A stretch of DNA of 64,000 bases from CAXBNB01 sp965267535 (GTDB lineage: Bacteria; Bacteroidota; Bacteroidia; Cytophagales; Cyclobacteriaceae). Both the position numbers and the translations under genes were made by a program. Below are positions 9,177 through 18,401 of the stretch, piece after piece; position 1 is the stretch's first letter; each line of letters starts with the position of its first letter. The DNA is taken from positions 3,782,001-3,846,000 of the forward strand of contig OZ254082.1 in the NCBI GenBank assembly GCA_965267535.1, read 5' to 3'. The notes beneath the pieces are model-generated. The model was given only the letters and a program-made list of their open reading frames with translations, did not search any database and was not told the origin of the DNA.

Positions 9177-9309
9177 AACAGAATAAAAAAGCGGCCTTAA
9201 AAAGCGTTTAACACACTGCGTTTTTTAGCATCTAGCTATAAGTAAACGTAAGATGTATATAGAATCCCCTCCGAAACTAACCGGAGGGGATTTTGCTTTT
9301 AAGGCCGCT
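9177..9309 (+). repeat. Copy B of the ~130-bp repeat with terminal inverted repeats
   Basis: Near-identical to 7246-7377 and in the same orientation. The ends are AGCGGCCTTAAAAAGC (from 9190) and GCTTTTAAGGCCGCT (9295-9309), so here the inverted ends match perfectly apart from one extra A. The internal stem AATCCCCTCCG/CGGAGGGGATT lies at 9263-9273 and 9282-9292. Its left flank keeps the AACAGAATAA that in copy A forms the last codons and stop of the RND pump, although no pump gene is present here. Copy B ends 29 bp after the stop of the DUF4998 gene and could terminate that transcript from the other side. Confidence 0.85.
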
Positions 9310-9338
9310 GAAATTAAACACTACAAATAATAAACACT

Positions 9339-10409
9339 CTACTGAAACACCAACGTCTCGTTAAAGCTGATATAGCCACCCGATTCGCGAATGCGATAGT
9401 TTAGTGTAAGTTCTTTCGTGCTCGGATCGTAAGCATTTACTGAATCTGGCACTTTTTCCAGCGTATCTGAGAGTCCATCTGCAGGAGAAAGGGTAAGCGA
9501 GTTGTCTTCGTTGATTTTTATTCGAATTTTCCAACCTCGAGAAGACGGCCAATTGTTTCCCAGTCTACCCACAATAGTAGTCTCGTCTACCATATTGTAC
9601 TTTTTTTCAAAGTCCTGCCAGGTCACTGGCTGACTCAGCCCATAATGCTCCATATGCCCCGTAGACTGGTAATAGCCACTGTAGGGCGAATAGCTAACCG
9701 GTTTCCAATCTGAAGCAAATTCATCTATTGCTGTCTCCTCTCCATCCACGGCAGGAGTAGGCACATAATACGTTCGCCGCAGGATAGGGTGTGCAGTCGA
9801 TACATTACTGATTGTGCTTTGGAGCTGAGCTGCCCCTACCTCAACTACTACCTCACTGCCTTCCATGTTGGTGTACTTCACTTCAGTTTTTCGTGTGAGG
9901 TCGTTTCCTACAGACCAATCCATATAACCATTGTTTGCCCTATCGAAGTATACCGAAGAGCTACGGGGAATCAACCCCGATCTGTAGCTTTCCCCGTAAA
10001 CTATGCCGGTCACATTTTCCGACTTGATCGACTGCAGCCCACTGTTGTTTTTGGTGTATACAGAAAACTGGTACGTGTTTTCTTCCAGCCCTGAAATATT
10101 CACCGTTTTCACAGTATCCTGCTGCCCATCGATAGCCACTATCACCTGATCCTGATCGCCCTCACCATAGGTAACGACAGCCTCTGTCACATTGTGGATG
10201 TTGGTCATTTTCCATGTCAATTCCACTCTTTCATTCCCCGACCGCACTGCTACATCGAGGGGCTTTAGGGTATAGATAATTTCTCCGTTTTTGATATACG
10301 GCTCAAAATTGTCGTCCATTTCACTGCAGGCTCCAAGCACGAGCACTGCCAACAAAAGAGACCCAACAACCTGCTTTTTACGCTTTATTTGATTTATGAT
10401 ATCTTTCAT
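9339..10409 (-). CDS. DUF4998-type surface lipoprotein, PUL1
   Basis: A 356-aa lipoprotein with lipobox LGAC and acidic residues just after the Cys (CSEMDDN), which fits the Bacteroidota surface-export signal. The N-terminal half looks like the DUF4998 module, with a fibronectin-like pattern (VELTWKMTNI, then VTYGEGDQDQ). The C-terminal half is beta-rich and ends in a typical LVFQ. It is the last gene of the PUL1 susC-susD-lipoprotein string, 2 nt after the upstream gene. Proteins at this position are usually surface glycan-binding accessories of a SusCD pair, but no binding residues can be named. The family call rests on recognised pattern and order. Confidence 0.75.
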   Translation of the reverse strand: MKDIINQIKRKKQVVGSLLLAVLVLGACSEMDDNFEPYIKNGEIIYTLKPLDVAVRSGNERVELTWKMTNIHNVTEAVVTYGEGDQDQVIVAIDGQQDTVKTVNISGLEENTYQFSVYTKNNSGLQSIKSENVTGIVYGESYRSGLIPRSSSVYFDRANNGYMDWSVGNDLTRKTEVKYTNMEGSEVVVEVGAAQLQSTISNVSTAHPILRRTYYVPTPAVDGEETAIDEFASDWKPVSYSPYSGYYQSTGHMEHYGLSQPVTWQDFEKKYNMVDETTIVGRLGNNWPSSRGWKIRIKINEDNSLTLSPADGLSDTLEKVPDSVNAYDPSTKELTLNYRIRESGGYISFNETLVFQ

Positions 10410-10411
10410 TT

Positions 10412-11632
10412 TTACTCGTTTATTTGACCATAAAAACTCATTTCACCACAAGACGCCCATGTAAGGTTTGAAAACGTTTTGATCACTTTGATCCTGATAT
10501 ACCGCACTTCGGGTGTTCCTACCGGAAATTCAAAATCATGTCCGTTAAAAGCTATTTCACGGTCTTCGGCTGTGAAATTTTCTCTGGCTGATGGCAGCCC
10601 CGATGGCTTTACTACTTCGCATTCCTTGAGCAAAGTCCAGCTATCAAAGCTTCCGCTGGCGTCTAGTTCTGTAGCTCCCCAAACTTCAAACACCTCATAC
10701 TGCGCATCGAAATACAGGTAGGTTCCATTACCCTGTGTAAACTGCCAGAACTTCATTCGGCTAAGGTTGGTTTTTACTCCCAGGTCAAACGTATAGGAGT
10801 AATCTTCCGGCATGTCGCCATCGGTGCAGACCAGCCTGTTGTTAGAGTCATCATCCCACAGTTGGGGCATGGTGGAGTTCGACGAAGGGTTCCAGCGCGG
10901 TACAGCGGGAACATCACCCGGCAACACCACTTCTTTGAACAACCCTTTGTCTAGCTCTACTTCCAGGAGGGGTGTCAGATTAACCCTAAGTGTATCGGAA
11001 AGGTTGTCCCACCGGTCTCTTACCACTACGGCAAAATCATGCGGTACATTTCCAAACCCCCTGAGCGACATATTACCCGTTTTGGCTTTGCTATAGATTG
11101 TCTCAAACTCCTCTATAGCCACCTTATTTTTCATACTATCGGGAAGAGCCATCATGATAAATGCTACCGGCGACCGAGACTCATTAGTCCAGGTTATGTT
11201 TACCCCGCCAAAAGTTTCTCTCAGTTGAATGGTTGAAAAAATAGTATTGACCGGAGACTTGAGCGTTTGGATTTGAGTCTCTATTGGCTCAGACTTATTT
11301 CCTCCTCTGTCTACTGCAAACAGTTCTACAGGGTAGGTGCCTACTGTGCCATAGCCCTGCAAACTAAGAGAATCGATGTATATCGATGATCTCACCTGCA
11401 TTTTTCTACCGTTTTCCAGTATATAGTTGGCTTGCACATACAGCAAATCCTGATCCGATGGCAATTGATATTTAATAACAGCTCCACCCGGCGTAGGTTT
11501 TACTTCTTTTACGGTCACCACTCCGGGAGCTATGCCGTCGTTGTATGCAGGGCCGTGATCCTCTTCTTCACAAGCCAAAAACAATGTGCTGCTCAATAGC
11601 AGCGCTATATATAGCAATATATTCTTATTCAT
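10412..11632 (-). CDS. DUF4959/DUF5126/DUF5000-type surface lipoprotein, PUL1
   Basis: About 406 aa if translation starts at the ATG at 11630-11632 (MNKNILLY), which gives a compact signal with lipobox LACE; an upstream ATG adds three residues. CEEEDHG after the lipid Cys fits surface export. The three beta-sandwich domains match the usual order: DUF4959 near the N-terminus (PGVVTVKEVKPTPGGAVI), a middle DUF5126-like domain, and a C-terminal DUF5000 domain resembling an F5/8 type C carbohydrate-binding fold (about residues 250-405). It sits between susD and the DUF4998 gene with 2- and 20-nt gaps. It is probably an accessory glycan-binding protein. Confidence 0.78.
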   Translation of the reverse strand: MNKNILLYIALLLSSTLFLACEEEDHGPAYNDGIAPGVVTVKEVKPTPGGAVIKYQLPSDQDLLYVQANYILENGRKMQVRSSIYIDSLSLQGYGTVGTYPVELFAVDRGGNKSEPIETQIQTLKSPVNTIFSTIQLRETFGGVNITWTNESRSPVAFIMMALPDSMKNKVAIEEFETIYSKAKTGNMSLRGFGNVPHDFAVVVRDRWDNLSDTLRVNLTPLLEVELDKGLFKEVVLPGDVPAVPRWNPSSNSTMPQLWDDDSNNRLVCTDGDMPEDYSYTFDLGVKTNLSRMKFWQFTQGNGTYLYFDAQYEVFEVWGATELDASGSFDSWTLLKECEVVKPSGLPSARENFTAEDREIAFNGHDFEFPVGTPEVRYIRIKVIKTFSNLTWASCGEMSFYGQINE

Positions 11633-11652
11633 AATAATCATATTTTAAGGGT

Positions 11653-13554
11653 TTACCATCCCGGGTTTTGCACCAGATTTGTGTTGATGGTCAAAATAGA
11701 TGTTTTGAATGGCCACAGGTAGTCCTTGGTTACAAACTTCTGATCGTGCAAATCGACAAGGGTATAAAAATCCTCTCTGGTTTCGCCTTCTACATTCCAG
11801 CCCTGAATAGGTCCATTCATATACCGGGCAGACAGCTTCCACCTTCTCAAATCCCAAAATCTATGGCCTTCGAAAACCAACTCAATCAGGCGCTCGCGCT
11901 GTATGATTTCCCTCAGGCCTTCTTTGGTTGCGGGTTTGTTGGGGTTTGTGGCATAATTGGCCCAGCTAGTCACTACACCTTCCAGCCCCGCTCTTTCGCG
12001 GATTTTGTCTACGTAGGCGTATACCTCCTCCGACGGCCCCTGATATTCATTCAGTGCTTCGGCATATAGCAGGTACAAATCGGCCAGTCTTACGATAGGA
12101 AACGCATAATTCGTTACCGAATAGTTATTTCCCGTGCTAAAGGCATTTTTGTAGTTTACCAGTTTTTTGGGGTAATATCCTGTGATGTTAAAGTTGTCAA
12201 TCACCTGCTTTCCTGCGGTTTCGCCTGCCCGTGCATATACATAGTAAGGGCTGTTTTCATCGAGCCTGCCTTGCCCAAACCACACGCCTCTGTCAAAGCC
12301 CAGATCGGCATAAAAGCGAGGTTCGCGATCGAGGTGCAGCTCCAGTATATCTTCCCCCTCTTTTACGAGGTGAGCTTCGGCTGCTGTAGCTGTTCTGAAA
12401 GCATAAACATCCTTTCCTACCCAATCTTTATCTTCCTCTATAGGTACTCCGTTTTGGGTATAAAACTGCCTTGCAATTCTAAGCGGAGAAGCCAGTGCCT
12501 GCGGTACTGCTCCAAAAACACCACTTATCAGTCGTGCCTGACTGTAGCGCTGCAGTGTGTTGGTAGAGCCGTTTCCTTTTGAATCTCCCCAGATAATTTC
12601 CGGGTTCCAGCGCTCTGTCACTCGTCCTCTGAGGGTCATTTTATTTTTCGTAAAATCGGAAAAATTGCCCAGCGGATCGTCTGTAAAATCATAAAACCTA
12701 CTGCCTGCATCTTCTGCTGCCTGTAGAGCAGCCAGCGCAGCATCAGCAGCGAGTTTCCACTTCTCGTTATCATACTCTCCAAAAAAACGCTCACCATCTA
12801 TGTTGGTAAAAGACGCATAGTCAGGATTGCCATTGAATAATGGGCTGGCTGCCATAACCAATAGTTTTGCCTTCACTGCCAGAGCAATCGGTTTGGTTAC
12901 TCTTCCCTGGTCTTCTACCGGGTTTTGAATAGCTCCGGGCAGGTCTTCTGCCGCTTCATCCAACAAACCGGCTATGTATGTTACACAATCATCAAACTTC
13001 GCACGGCTTGCTTTTACTTCCTCTGGGCTTGCACTTACCGGCAGGTTTTGCTTGAGCAAGGGAATAGGCCCGTACATTCTGAGCAAGTAAAAGTGATAAT
13101 ATGCCTTAAGAAATTTGGCTTCAGCCTTCCATATATCTTTTTCATAATCGTCTATATCCTGCACTTCATCTATCCTATCGATAAAAGTATTGCACACCCG
13201 GATACCCTGATACAGAGACGAGCTCGCACCATTGGCACCTTCGTAAAAATTGATATATGGATTGTTAGCATTTTGAGCCCCCTGAGCCACATTCTGGGGT
13301 ATGTTATAATGCCTTCTTTTCATTTCACCATTGATCCAAAACTCATCCCCTGCCAATATAGCCGGGTTGCCCCCTATGCTGGCAAAGCTTGGCAGAAACG
13401 AATAGCTGGTAAACAAATACTTTCGAGCCTGCACTCTATCTGAAAAAGCATTGTCGATGGTAGCTACATTATCGGGCACCACATCGAGGTAGTCGCCACA
13501 TCCAAAGCCCGTGAGCAGGGCCGCTACTAATACTATATTTCTAATTTTCTTCAT
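11653..13554 (-). CDS. SusD/RagB-like glycan-binding lipoprotein, PUL1
   Basis: The outer-membrane surface lid of the PUL1 SusC transporter, binding its glycan and delivering it for import. It is 633 aa from the ATG at 13552-13554; the ATG at 13566 would overlap the susC stop. The lipobox is GFGC with GDYLD following. The N-terminal SusD-like and C-terminal RagB/SusD regions show the usual features, such as FLKAYYHFYLLRMYGPIPL (about 150-170) and the C-terminal VFEGHRFWDLRRWK (about 590). It is translated directly after susC and is longer than average for the family. Confidence 0.95.
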   Translation of the reverse strand: MKKIRNIVLVAALLTGFGCGDYLDVVPDNVATIDNAFSDRVQARKYLFTSYSFLPSFASIGGNPAILAGDEFWINGEMKRRHYNIPQNVAQGAQNANNPYINFYEGANGASSSLYQGIRVCNTFIDRIDEVQDIDDYEKDIWKAEAKFLKAYYHFYLLRMYGPIPLLKQNLPVSASPEEVKASRAKFDDCVTYIAGLLDEAAEDLPGAIQNPVEDQGRVTKPIALAVKAKLLVMAASPLFNGNPDYASFTNIDGERFFGEYDNEKWKLAADAALAALQAAEDAGSRFYDFTDDPLGNFSDFTKNKMTLRGRVTERWNPEIIWGDSKGNGSTNTLQRYSQARLISGVFGAVPQALASPLRIARQFYTQNGVPIEEDKDWVGKDVYAFRTATAAEAHLVKEGEDILELHLDREPRFYADLGFDRGVWFGQGRLDENSPYYVYARAGETAGKQVIDNFNITGYYPKKLVNYKNAFSTGNNYSVTNYAFPIVRLADLYLLYAEALNEYQGPSEEVYAYVDKIRERAGLEGVVTSWANYATNPNKPATKEGLREIIQRERLIELVFEGHRFWDLRRWKLSARYMNGPIQGWNVEGETREDFYTLVDLHDQKFVTKDYLWPFKTSILTINTNLVQNPGW

Positions 13555-13565
13555 TGTAATCTGCA

Positions 13566-16500
13566 TTAAAATGACACCATCAAACCTACATTGAACACCT
13601 TCTGAATCGGGTAAGCCAATCCATTTCCTGCCATTTCAGGATCCCAAAGCTTAAACTTGCTCCACGTCATCAGATTGGTACCACTTACATAAGCTCTGAA
13701 CTTTTGCACTCTCAGCTTATCGCTAAGGGCACGCGGCATGGTGTAGCCTATCTCGAGCTGCTTCAGGCGCAAAAAACTACCGTCGCGCATAAACCATGTG
13801 CTCAGTTGCGTATTGTTTTCTACTACCTGTGGGGAAAGCCTTGGCCAGAGGGCATACACATCCTGATTTTCTTCTGACCAATGACTATCGGCGTATGCCT
13901 GCAACAAGGCGTTGTTTTCCACTACTCCGTTGGGCGGGTCTACAAAAGGAGCTGTCGCTACCGGGTCTATCCAAAACGACGCACGTCCACTTCCCTGAAA
14001 AAATGCTGACAGATCGAAATTTTTGTAACCTGTAGACAATCCAAAACCATATACAATCTCCGGTGTGGTAGGGTAACCTATCGGCACTCTGTCTCTGAAA
14101 TCTATAATACCGTCTTCGTTGATGTCGCGGTATTTAATATCTCCGGCTCCATATTCACCAAACTGCGTAGGCGAGTTCAATACTTCTGCCTCATCGACAA
14201 ACAAACGCTCCGCTATATAGCCCCACTGCTGTGTAATCGGCTGTCCGGCATGCGAGAGCCAGGGGGTAGTCTGACTATAGTCAGGCTCTTCGTAAAATTT
14301 AAACTTGCCTACCGCATAGGTGAAATTGACTCTTCCGGTCATCCACCAGGAGTTGCCAAAATCTTCGTTGTAGTCTATCGAAAAATCTAAGCCTTTGCTT
14401 TCTGCTTTACCTACATTGGCTCTTACGGCCGCTTCCAGCCCCATGCTGGGGGGTATGTGCGAGCGATTCATCAATATGTCGTTTCGCTGCTCTTGAAAAA
14501 CGTCTGCCAATATCACCACCTTGTCATCAAAAAGGTTCATCTCTAAGCCCAGGTTGAGCTTTGTAGCGGTCTCCCAGGATATTCTGGCATTTTCATACCG
14601 GTTGATACTGACTCCCGGCCTGAAAAAGTTCAGATCGGTTCCAAAGGTGGCCCCTCTGGAGCTATTGCTTAAATTGACCTGCGAAAGGTAAAAAAACCGA
14701 TCATCCTCACTACCAATTGCATCATTTCCAACTAGTCCGTAACTGGCCCTCAATTTCAATCGGGATACCACTGGGCTAAACTGAGCAAAAAATGGTTCCT
14801 CGGAAACAGCCCATGCAGCGCCTACAGATGGAAAGAATCCGAATCGATGTTCTTCGGAGAATTTTTCTGATCCGTTGTAGCCAAAATTGAATTCCATGAA
14901 ATACTTACTATTGTAGCCGTAAGTAAATCGCCCTGACAAGCCCATGTTTCTGGATGGAAGAGATTTCTGAAGATTGCCTGCATTGTTTTTCAGGTAGGAG
15001 TTTTGAAGATATACCAAAAGTCCGCTTACATCATGCACCTCATTGAACGTACGATTATAGTTGATAGAGCCTTGCAAATAAAAAGAAGTACTGACATCCG
15101 TTGGACCTTCGCTATAATCGAGGTTTTCTCTTCCACCTTCCTCGTTGAGGGCCTGCAGGGTGTAGGTTCTGTTTTCCCGATTGTACAGCGCCGAGTAGTA
15201 AAAGGGCAAATACTGTCTTCTGATATCAAAAAAGGACTTTCTATTGGTATTGACAAGCAGGTGTGCGTTTAACCCTTCGGTGATTTGCGACATGTCTTGT
15301 TTTATCTCCAGTTGGGATAGCAAGAGTGTACGGCTGTAGTCTCTGTACCCTTTGAGCAAGTCTGCGTAGGGGTTTAGTGCACTTGCTCCTGTAGCACCAC
15401 TGCCGGCCATATTGCCAAAAAGTATGTGCTTTTTAAAGCGTGTTGCCTCGTCCGGTTCATAAAACTTAGGATACATTACCGGATTGGTACGCAGTACTTT
15501 TCTGTAAATATCGGTAGCACCATCTATTGGCCCTCTATAATCGTCGAAGGTGCCGTTGAAGCGTATGATGACTTCTGTAGACTTAGTCATATCGATGTTT
15601 ACATTGGAGCGCACCGATATCTTCTTGAAGTTGATGTTACTGTTAAAGCTGTTTCTCTTGTCTACATTCAATATACCATTGTCTTTGTTGAATGATGTAG
15701 CCAGGTAATACCTTACTATATCTCCTCCCCCTGTCACATTAACATTGGCTCTCTGGGTACTGGTCCGTTTTTTAAACAGCTCTGCCTGCCAGTCTGTTGT
15801 GGGGTATACCACCGGGTTTACCCCTCGCATGGTGTTGGCGATTTTAGTTTCGGAGTAAGGCAGTGGCTCCAACGGATTACGGGTTCTTACCGCTTCGTTG
15901 TGCAATTGCATATAACGGATTGGATCGGCAAACTCCACATCTTTGATCGGTTGCGACCAACTATTTTCCAGCCTTACAGAAACTTTGGCTTTACCTTGCA
16001 CACCCTCTTTTGTGGTAACCAATATGATACCATTGGCTCCTCTGGCTCCATATATAGCCGTAGTGGTAGCGTCTTTGAGTATAGAAAAACTCTCGATATC
16101 ATCAGGTTGTAATCGCGCCAGGTCATCGGTAGTCAGCTCTACTCCGTCTATCAGTATGAGTGGGCTTTTCTTCAAGCCAAATGTGGTAACCCCTCGCACA
16201 AAGAAATCGGCATTGTCTTCTCCCGGTTCGCCACTGCGCTGATAGGAGATTAGTCCTGCCATACGTCCGGAAAGTGCAGTCGTAAGGTTGCTGGACGGTA
16301 TTTTCAGTTCGGCGGGTTTTACACTATTTATGGAGCCTACTATGCTTTCTTTCTTTTGCTCACCAAAGCCCACAACTACAATCTCCTCGAGCTGCTCTGC
16401 ATCGGGCTGCATCTGCAGGTTGATCACCGATCTTCCGCCTACGGCTATTTCCTGGGTTTTGTAGCCTACAAACGATACCGTAAGGGTAGCGTCTTCGGGC

Positions 16501-17033
16501 ACATTCATTTTAAAATTGCCATTGAGATCGGTAGTCGTACCTATTGCCGTGCCTTTCTGAATAATCGATGCTCCCGGCAAACCTTCGCCGTTTTCATCGG
16601 TTATCTGCCCGGAAACATTGATGTCGGAGATGATCTGAACATCATCGCCATGCAACAACTTATGATCCGGCTTTTGTACGTTGATGTTTTGATTGATCTG
16701 CCGAAATGTTAGGTCTGACTTTTGCGCGATATCCATCAATACATCGTATAGCGGATCGTTGTGGTATTCGCCGCTTAAGCGCACCTTTTTGTCCAGATCT
16801 TTTTTGTCAAACACAAAATGATACTGCGACAAGTGCTCTATTTTTTTAAAGACAGTAAGCAGGTTGTCGTTAGAAAAATTCACACTTACGTTCACTTTTT
16901 TTACACTCAAAGCTTTTTGAGCGTTGGAGTTGGCCGATGCGAGTAACATACCGCACAGCAGCAACTGAACCGTGAAACCATAAAATGAGTACATTACAAC
17001 TTTTTTAAATAGGAGTAATAGTCTAAATTTCAT
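13566..17033 (-). CDS. SusC/RagA-like TonB-dependent transporter with STN signalling domain, PUL1
   Basis: A 1155-aa outer-membrane importer for oligosaccharides. The order is: signal peptide to about residue 39; STN domain (about 41-120), which contacts FecR; carboxypeptidase-regulatory-like domain with SGQITDENGEGLPGAS (about 141-210); TonB-box-like EEIVVVGFGEQKK (216-228); plug (about 235-345, with DDIESFSILKDATTTAIYG); then a 22-strand barrel ending in an aromatic residue (VSF). The STN domain marks it as a signal transducer as well as a transporter. Its FecR and sigma lie upstream on the same strand, and SusD overlaps or abuts it downstream. Confidence 0.96.
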   Translation of the reverse strand: MKFRLLLLFKKVVMYSFYGFTVQLLLCGMLLASANSNAQKALSVKKVNVSVNFSNDNLLTVFKKIEHLSQYHFVFDKKDLDKKVRLSGEYHNDPLYDVLMDIAQKSDLTFRQINQNINVQKPDHKLLHGDDVQIISDINVSGQITDENGEGLPGASIIQKGTAIGTTTDLNGNFKMNVPEDATLTVSFVGYKTQEIAVGGRSVINLQMQPDAEQLEEIVVVGFGEQKKESIVGSINSVKPAELKIPSSNLTTALSGRMAGLISYQRSGEPGEDNADFFVRGVTTFGLKKSPLILIDGVELTTDDLARLQPDDIESFSILKDATTTAIYGARGANGIILVTTKEGVQGKAKVSVRLENSWSQPIKDVEFADPIRYMQLHNEAVRTRNPLEPLPYSETKIANTMRGVNPVVYPTTDWQAELFKKRTSTQRANVNVTGGGDIVRYYLATSFNKDNGILNVDKRNSFNSNINFKKISVRSNVNIDMTKSTEVIIRFNGTFDDYRGPIDGATDIYRKVLRTNPVMYPKFYEPDEATRFKKHILFGNMAGSGATGASALNPYADLLKGYRDYSRTLLLSQLEIKQDMSQITEGLNAHLLVNTNRKSFFDIRRQYLPFYYSALYNRENRTYTLQALNEEGGRENLDYSEGPTDVSTSFYLQGSINYNRTFNEVHDVSGLLVYLQNSYLKNNAGNLQKSLPSRNMGLSGRFTYGYNSKYFMEFNFGYNGSEKFSEEHRFGFFPSVGAAWAVSEEPFFAQFSPVVSRLKLRASYGLVGNDAIGSEDDRFFYLSQVNLSNSSRGATFGTDLNFFRPGVSINRYENARISWETATKLNLGLEMNLFDDKVVILADVFQEQRNDILMNRSHIPPSMGLEAAVRANVGKAESKGLDFSIDYNEDFGNSWWMTGRVNFTYAVGKFKFYEEPDYSQTTPWLSHAGQPITQQWGYIAERLFVDEAEVLNSPTQFGEYGAGDIKYRDINEDGIIDFRDRVPIGYPTTPEIVYGFGLSTGYKNFDLSAFFQGSGRASFWIDPVATAPFVDPPNGVVENNALLQAYADSHWSEENQDVYALWPRLSPQVVENNTQLSTWFMRDGSFLRLKQLEIGYTMPRALSDKLRVQKFRAYVSGTNLMTWSKFKLWDPEMAGNGLAYPIQKVFNVGLMVSF

Positions 17034-17136
17034 AATTTAGTCTTGTTTTAATGTGGAACTAATACATTGAGACACTTCCTTTCCGATTTGAAATACCTTG
17101 CTTCGAAACTTTGTATTTCATGGGGAAAGAAACTGG

Positions 17137-17161
17137 CAGCAGTGCTCCTTGAGCGCTGCTG
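17137..17161 (-). terminator. stem-loop between fecR and susC, PUL1
   Basis: CAGCAGTGCTC and GAGCGCTGCTG form an 11-bp stem (one mismatched pair) with a 3-nt loop, 49 bp after the fecR stop and about 100 bp before the susC start. On the minus strand it is followed by CCAGTTTCTTTCC, a weak T-run. It probably separates sigma-fecR from susCD transcription as a partial terminator. The rest of 17034-17209 should hold the susC promoter. Confidence 0.5.
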
Positions 17162-17209
17162 TTCTTGTTTTAAGTGGAGTTATGAGGCATTTGTATAGTC
17201 GATTATAGT

Positions 17210-18307
17210 TTAGTATTTGATTAACACGTTTTTTTCATTGATCACAAAATCAAACTTTTCGGAATAGCTCAGTGATTTCAGCACATTTTCCAGCGATTGA
17301 TTATCAAACCGTGCCGTTATATTCCATTCTCTTGCGCTCTCGTTTTGGGTAGTTATGTCCACTCCGTACCAATCTTCCAGTTTGAGAATAACGGATTCTG
17401 CATCGGCATTTTTAAAAATCATAATGCCTTCTTTCCAGGCCAGCACTTCAGCCGCGTCAAAAGCGGTTTTGGTATATCCACTCACCGGAGAATATGTGAG
17501 CTGCTCTCCCGGCGATAGCAAATGCACCTCTGCATTGCCTCTCGATGCTGACCGTACTACCTGCACTTTGCCAGTAGTGAGTGACACCTTTACCTGCCCT
17601 TCGTCAAACGCCTGAATATTGAAAGATGTACCCAATGCGGTAGTATTAATCCCCTTGGAATGTACCACAAAGGGCCTATCGGCATCTTTAGCTACTTCAA
17701 AAAAAGCTTCCCCTTCCAGAATAATTTCCCGCTTGTCCGCTGCAAAGGGTTTCGAGTAGGTGATTTTGCTATTGGCATTGAGCACCACTTTTGACCCGTC
17801 TTTTAAAAAAACAGTTGTCTTTTGCCCTTTAGGGTTGTGCTTTGTAATCGTCTGTGTGCTGACCAGCGCCTGTGGTAGCGAAGGTGAGTCTACTATGTCT
17901 TTGATCATGTACCCCAGCCCTACTGCCAAAAACAGAGATGCTGCAATTTTGGTCCATCGCCATATACTTCTTTGGTGTGCGTGTTGTTTTTTGTCGGCGG
18001 TGAGTGCATAGGCGTTGAGCGGAATAATGGGTTCTGATTGATCGTCAACTATTGGCTGATCTATGGCCTGCTCTATGTGGGCACTTATCTGTCTTAGCTC
18101 CTCTTCCGTAAGCGAATGCTGCTCGACAGGTAAGATGCGTACCAGCTCTATGGCTTGTTCGATTAGTTCCGCTTTTTCGGGATGCGTATCCAGCCATTCT
18201 TTCCAGTAGCGGTTGCTCTCCTTGCTGGGATGAAGCACCCACTCTCTAAACTCCCTGTCCAATACGAAATCTTCTACAGTGTATGATTTTTCGGGCATTT
18301 TATTCAA
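17210..18307 (-). CDS. FecR-family anti-sigma factor, PUL1
   Basis: A 365-aa single-pass inner-membrane regulator. Its cytoplasmic N-terminus (about 1-120) holds the sigma factor, a TM segment lies near KIAASLFLAVGLGYMI (about 123-140), and the periplasmic part carries the FecR domain (TVFLKDGSKVVLNANSKI, about 165-255) and a C-terminal DUF4974-like domain (about 290-360) that meets the SusC STN domain. It lies between sigma (94 nt upstream) and susC. A start at the internal ATG MPEKSYTVED is also possible. Confidence 0.94.
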   Translation of the reverse strand: MNKMPEKSYTVEDFVLDREFREWVLHPSKESNRYWKEWLDTHPEKAELIEQAIELVRILPVEQHSLTEEELRQISAHIEQAIDQPIVDDQSEPIIPLNAYALTADKKQHAHQRSIWRWTKIAASLFLAVGLGYMIKDIVDSPSLPQALVSTQTITKHNPKGQKTTVFLKDGSKVVLNANSKITYSKPFAADKREIILEGEAFFEVAKDADRPFVVHSKGINTTALGTSFNIQAFDEGQVKVSLTTGKVQVVRSASRGNAEVHLLSPGEQLTYSPVSGYTKTAFDAAEVLAWKEGIMIFKNADAESVILKLEDWYGVDITTQNESAREWNITARFDNQSLENVLKSLSYSEKFDFVINEKNVLIKY

Positions 18308-18401
18308 GTCTTATACCCTACAAGGACATCAATTCTCAAAAGTTATCCTTCTAAAAGCGAAAAAAAATGAATTATTTTTCAACCTCCTGAAAAACAATAG
18401 A

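Noticed and set aside
7246..9309. The paired repeats as integron attC sites or a CRISPR array
   Set aside because: There are only two copies, 1.9 kb apart, with no integrase, no cas genes, no spacer pattern, and no attC core site.
12925..13443. 172-aa plus-strand ORF inside PUL1 susD
   Set aside because: It is a shadow of the well-supported susD frame, with no protein-like domain.
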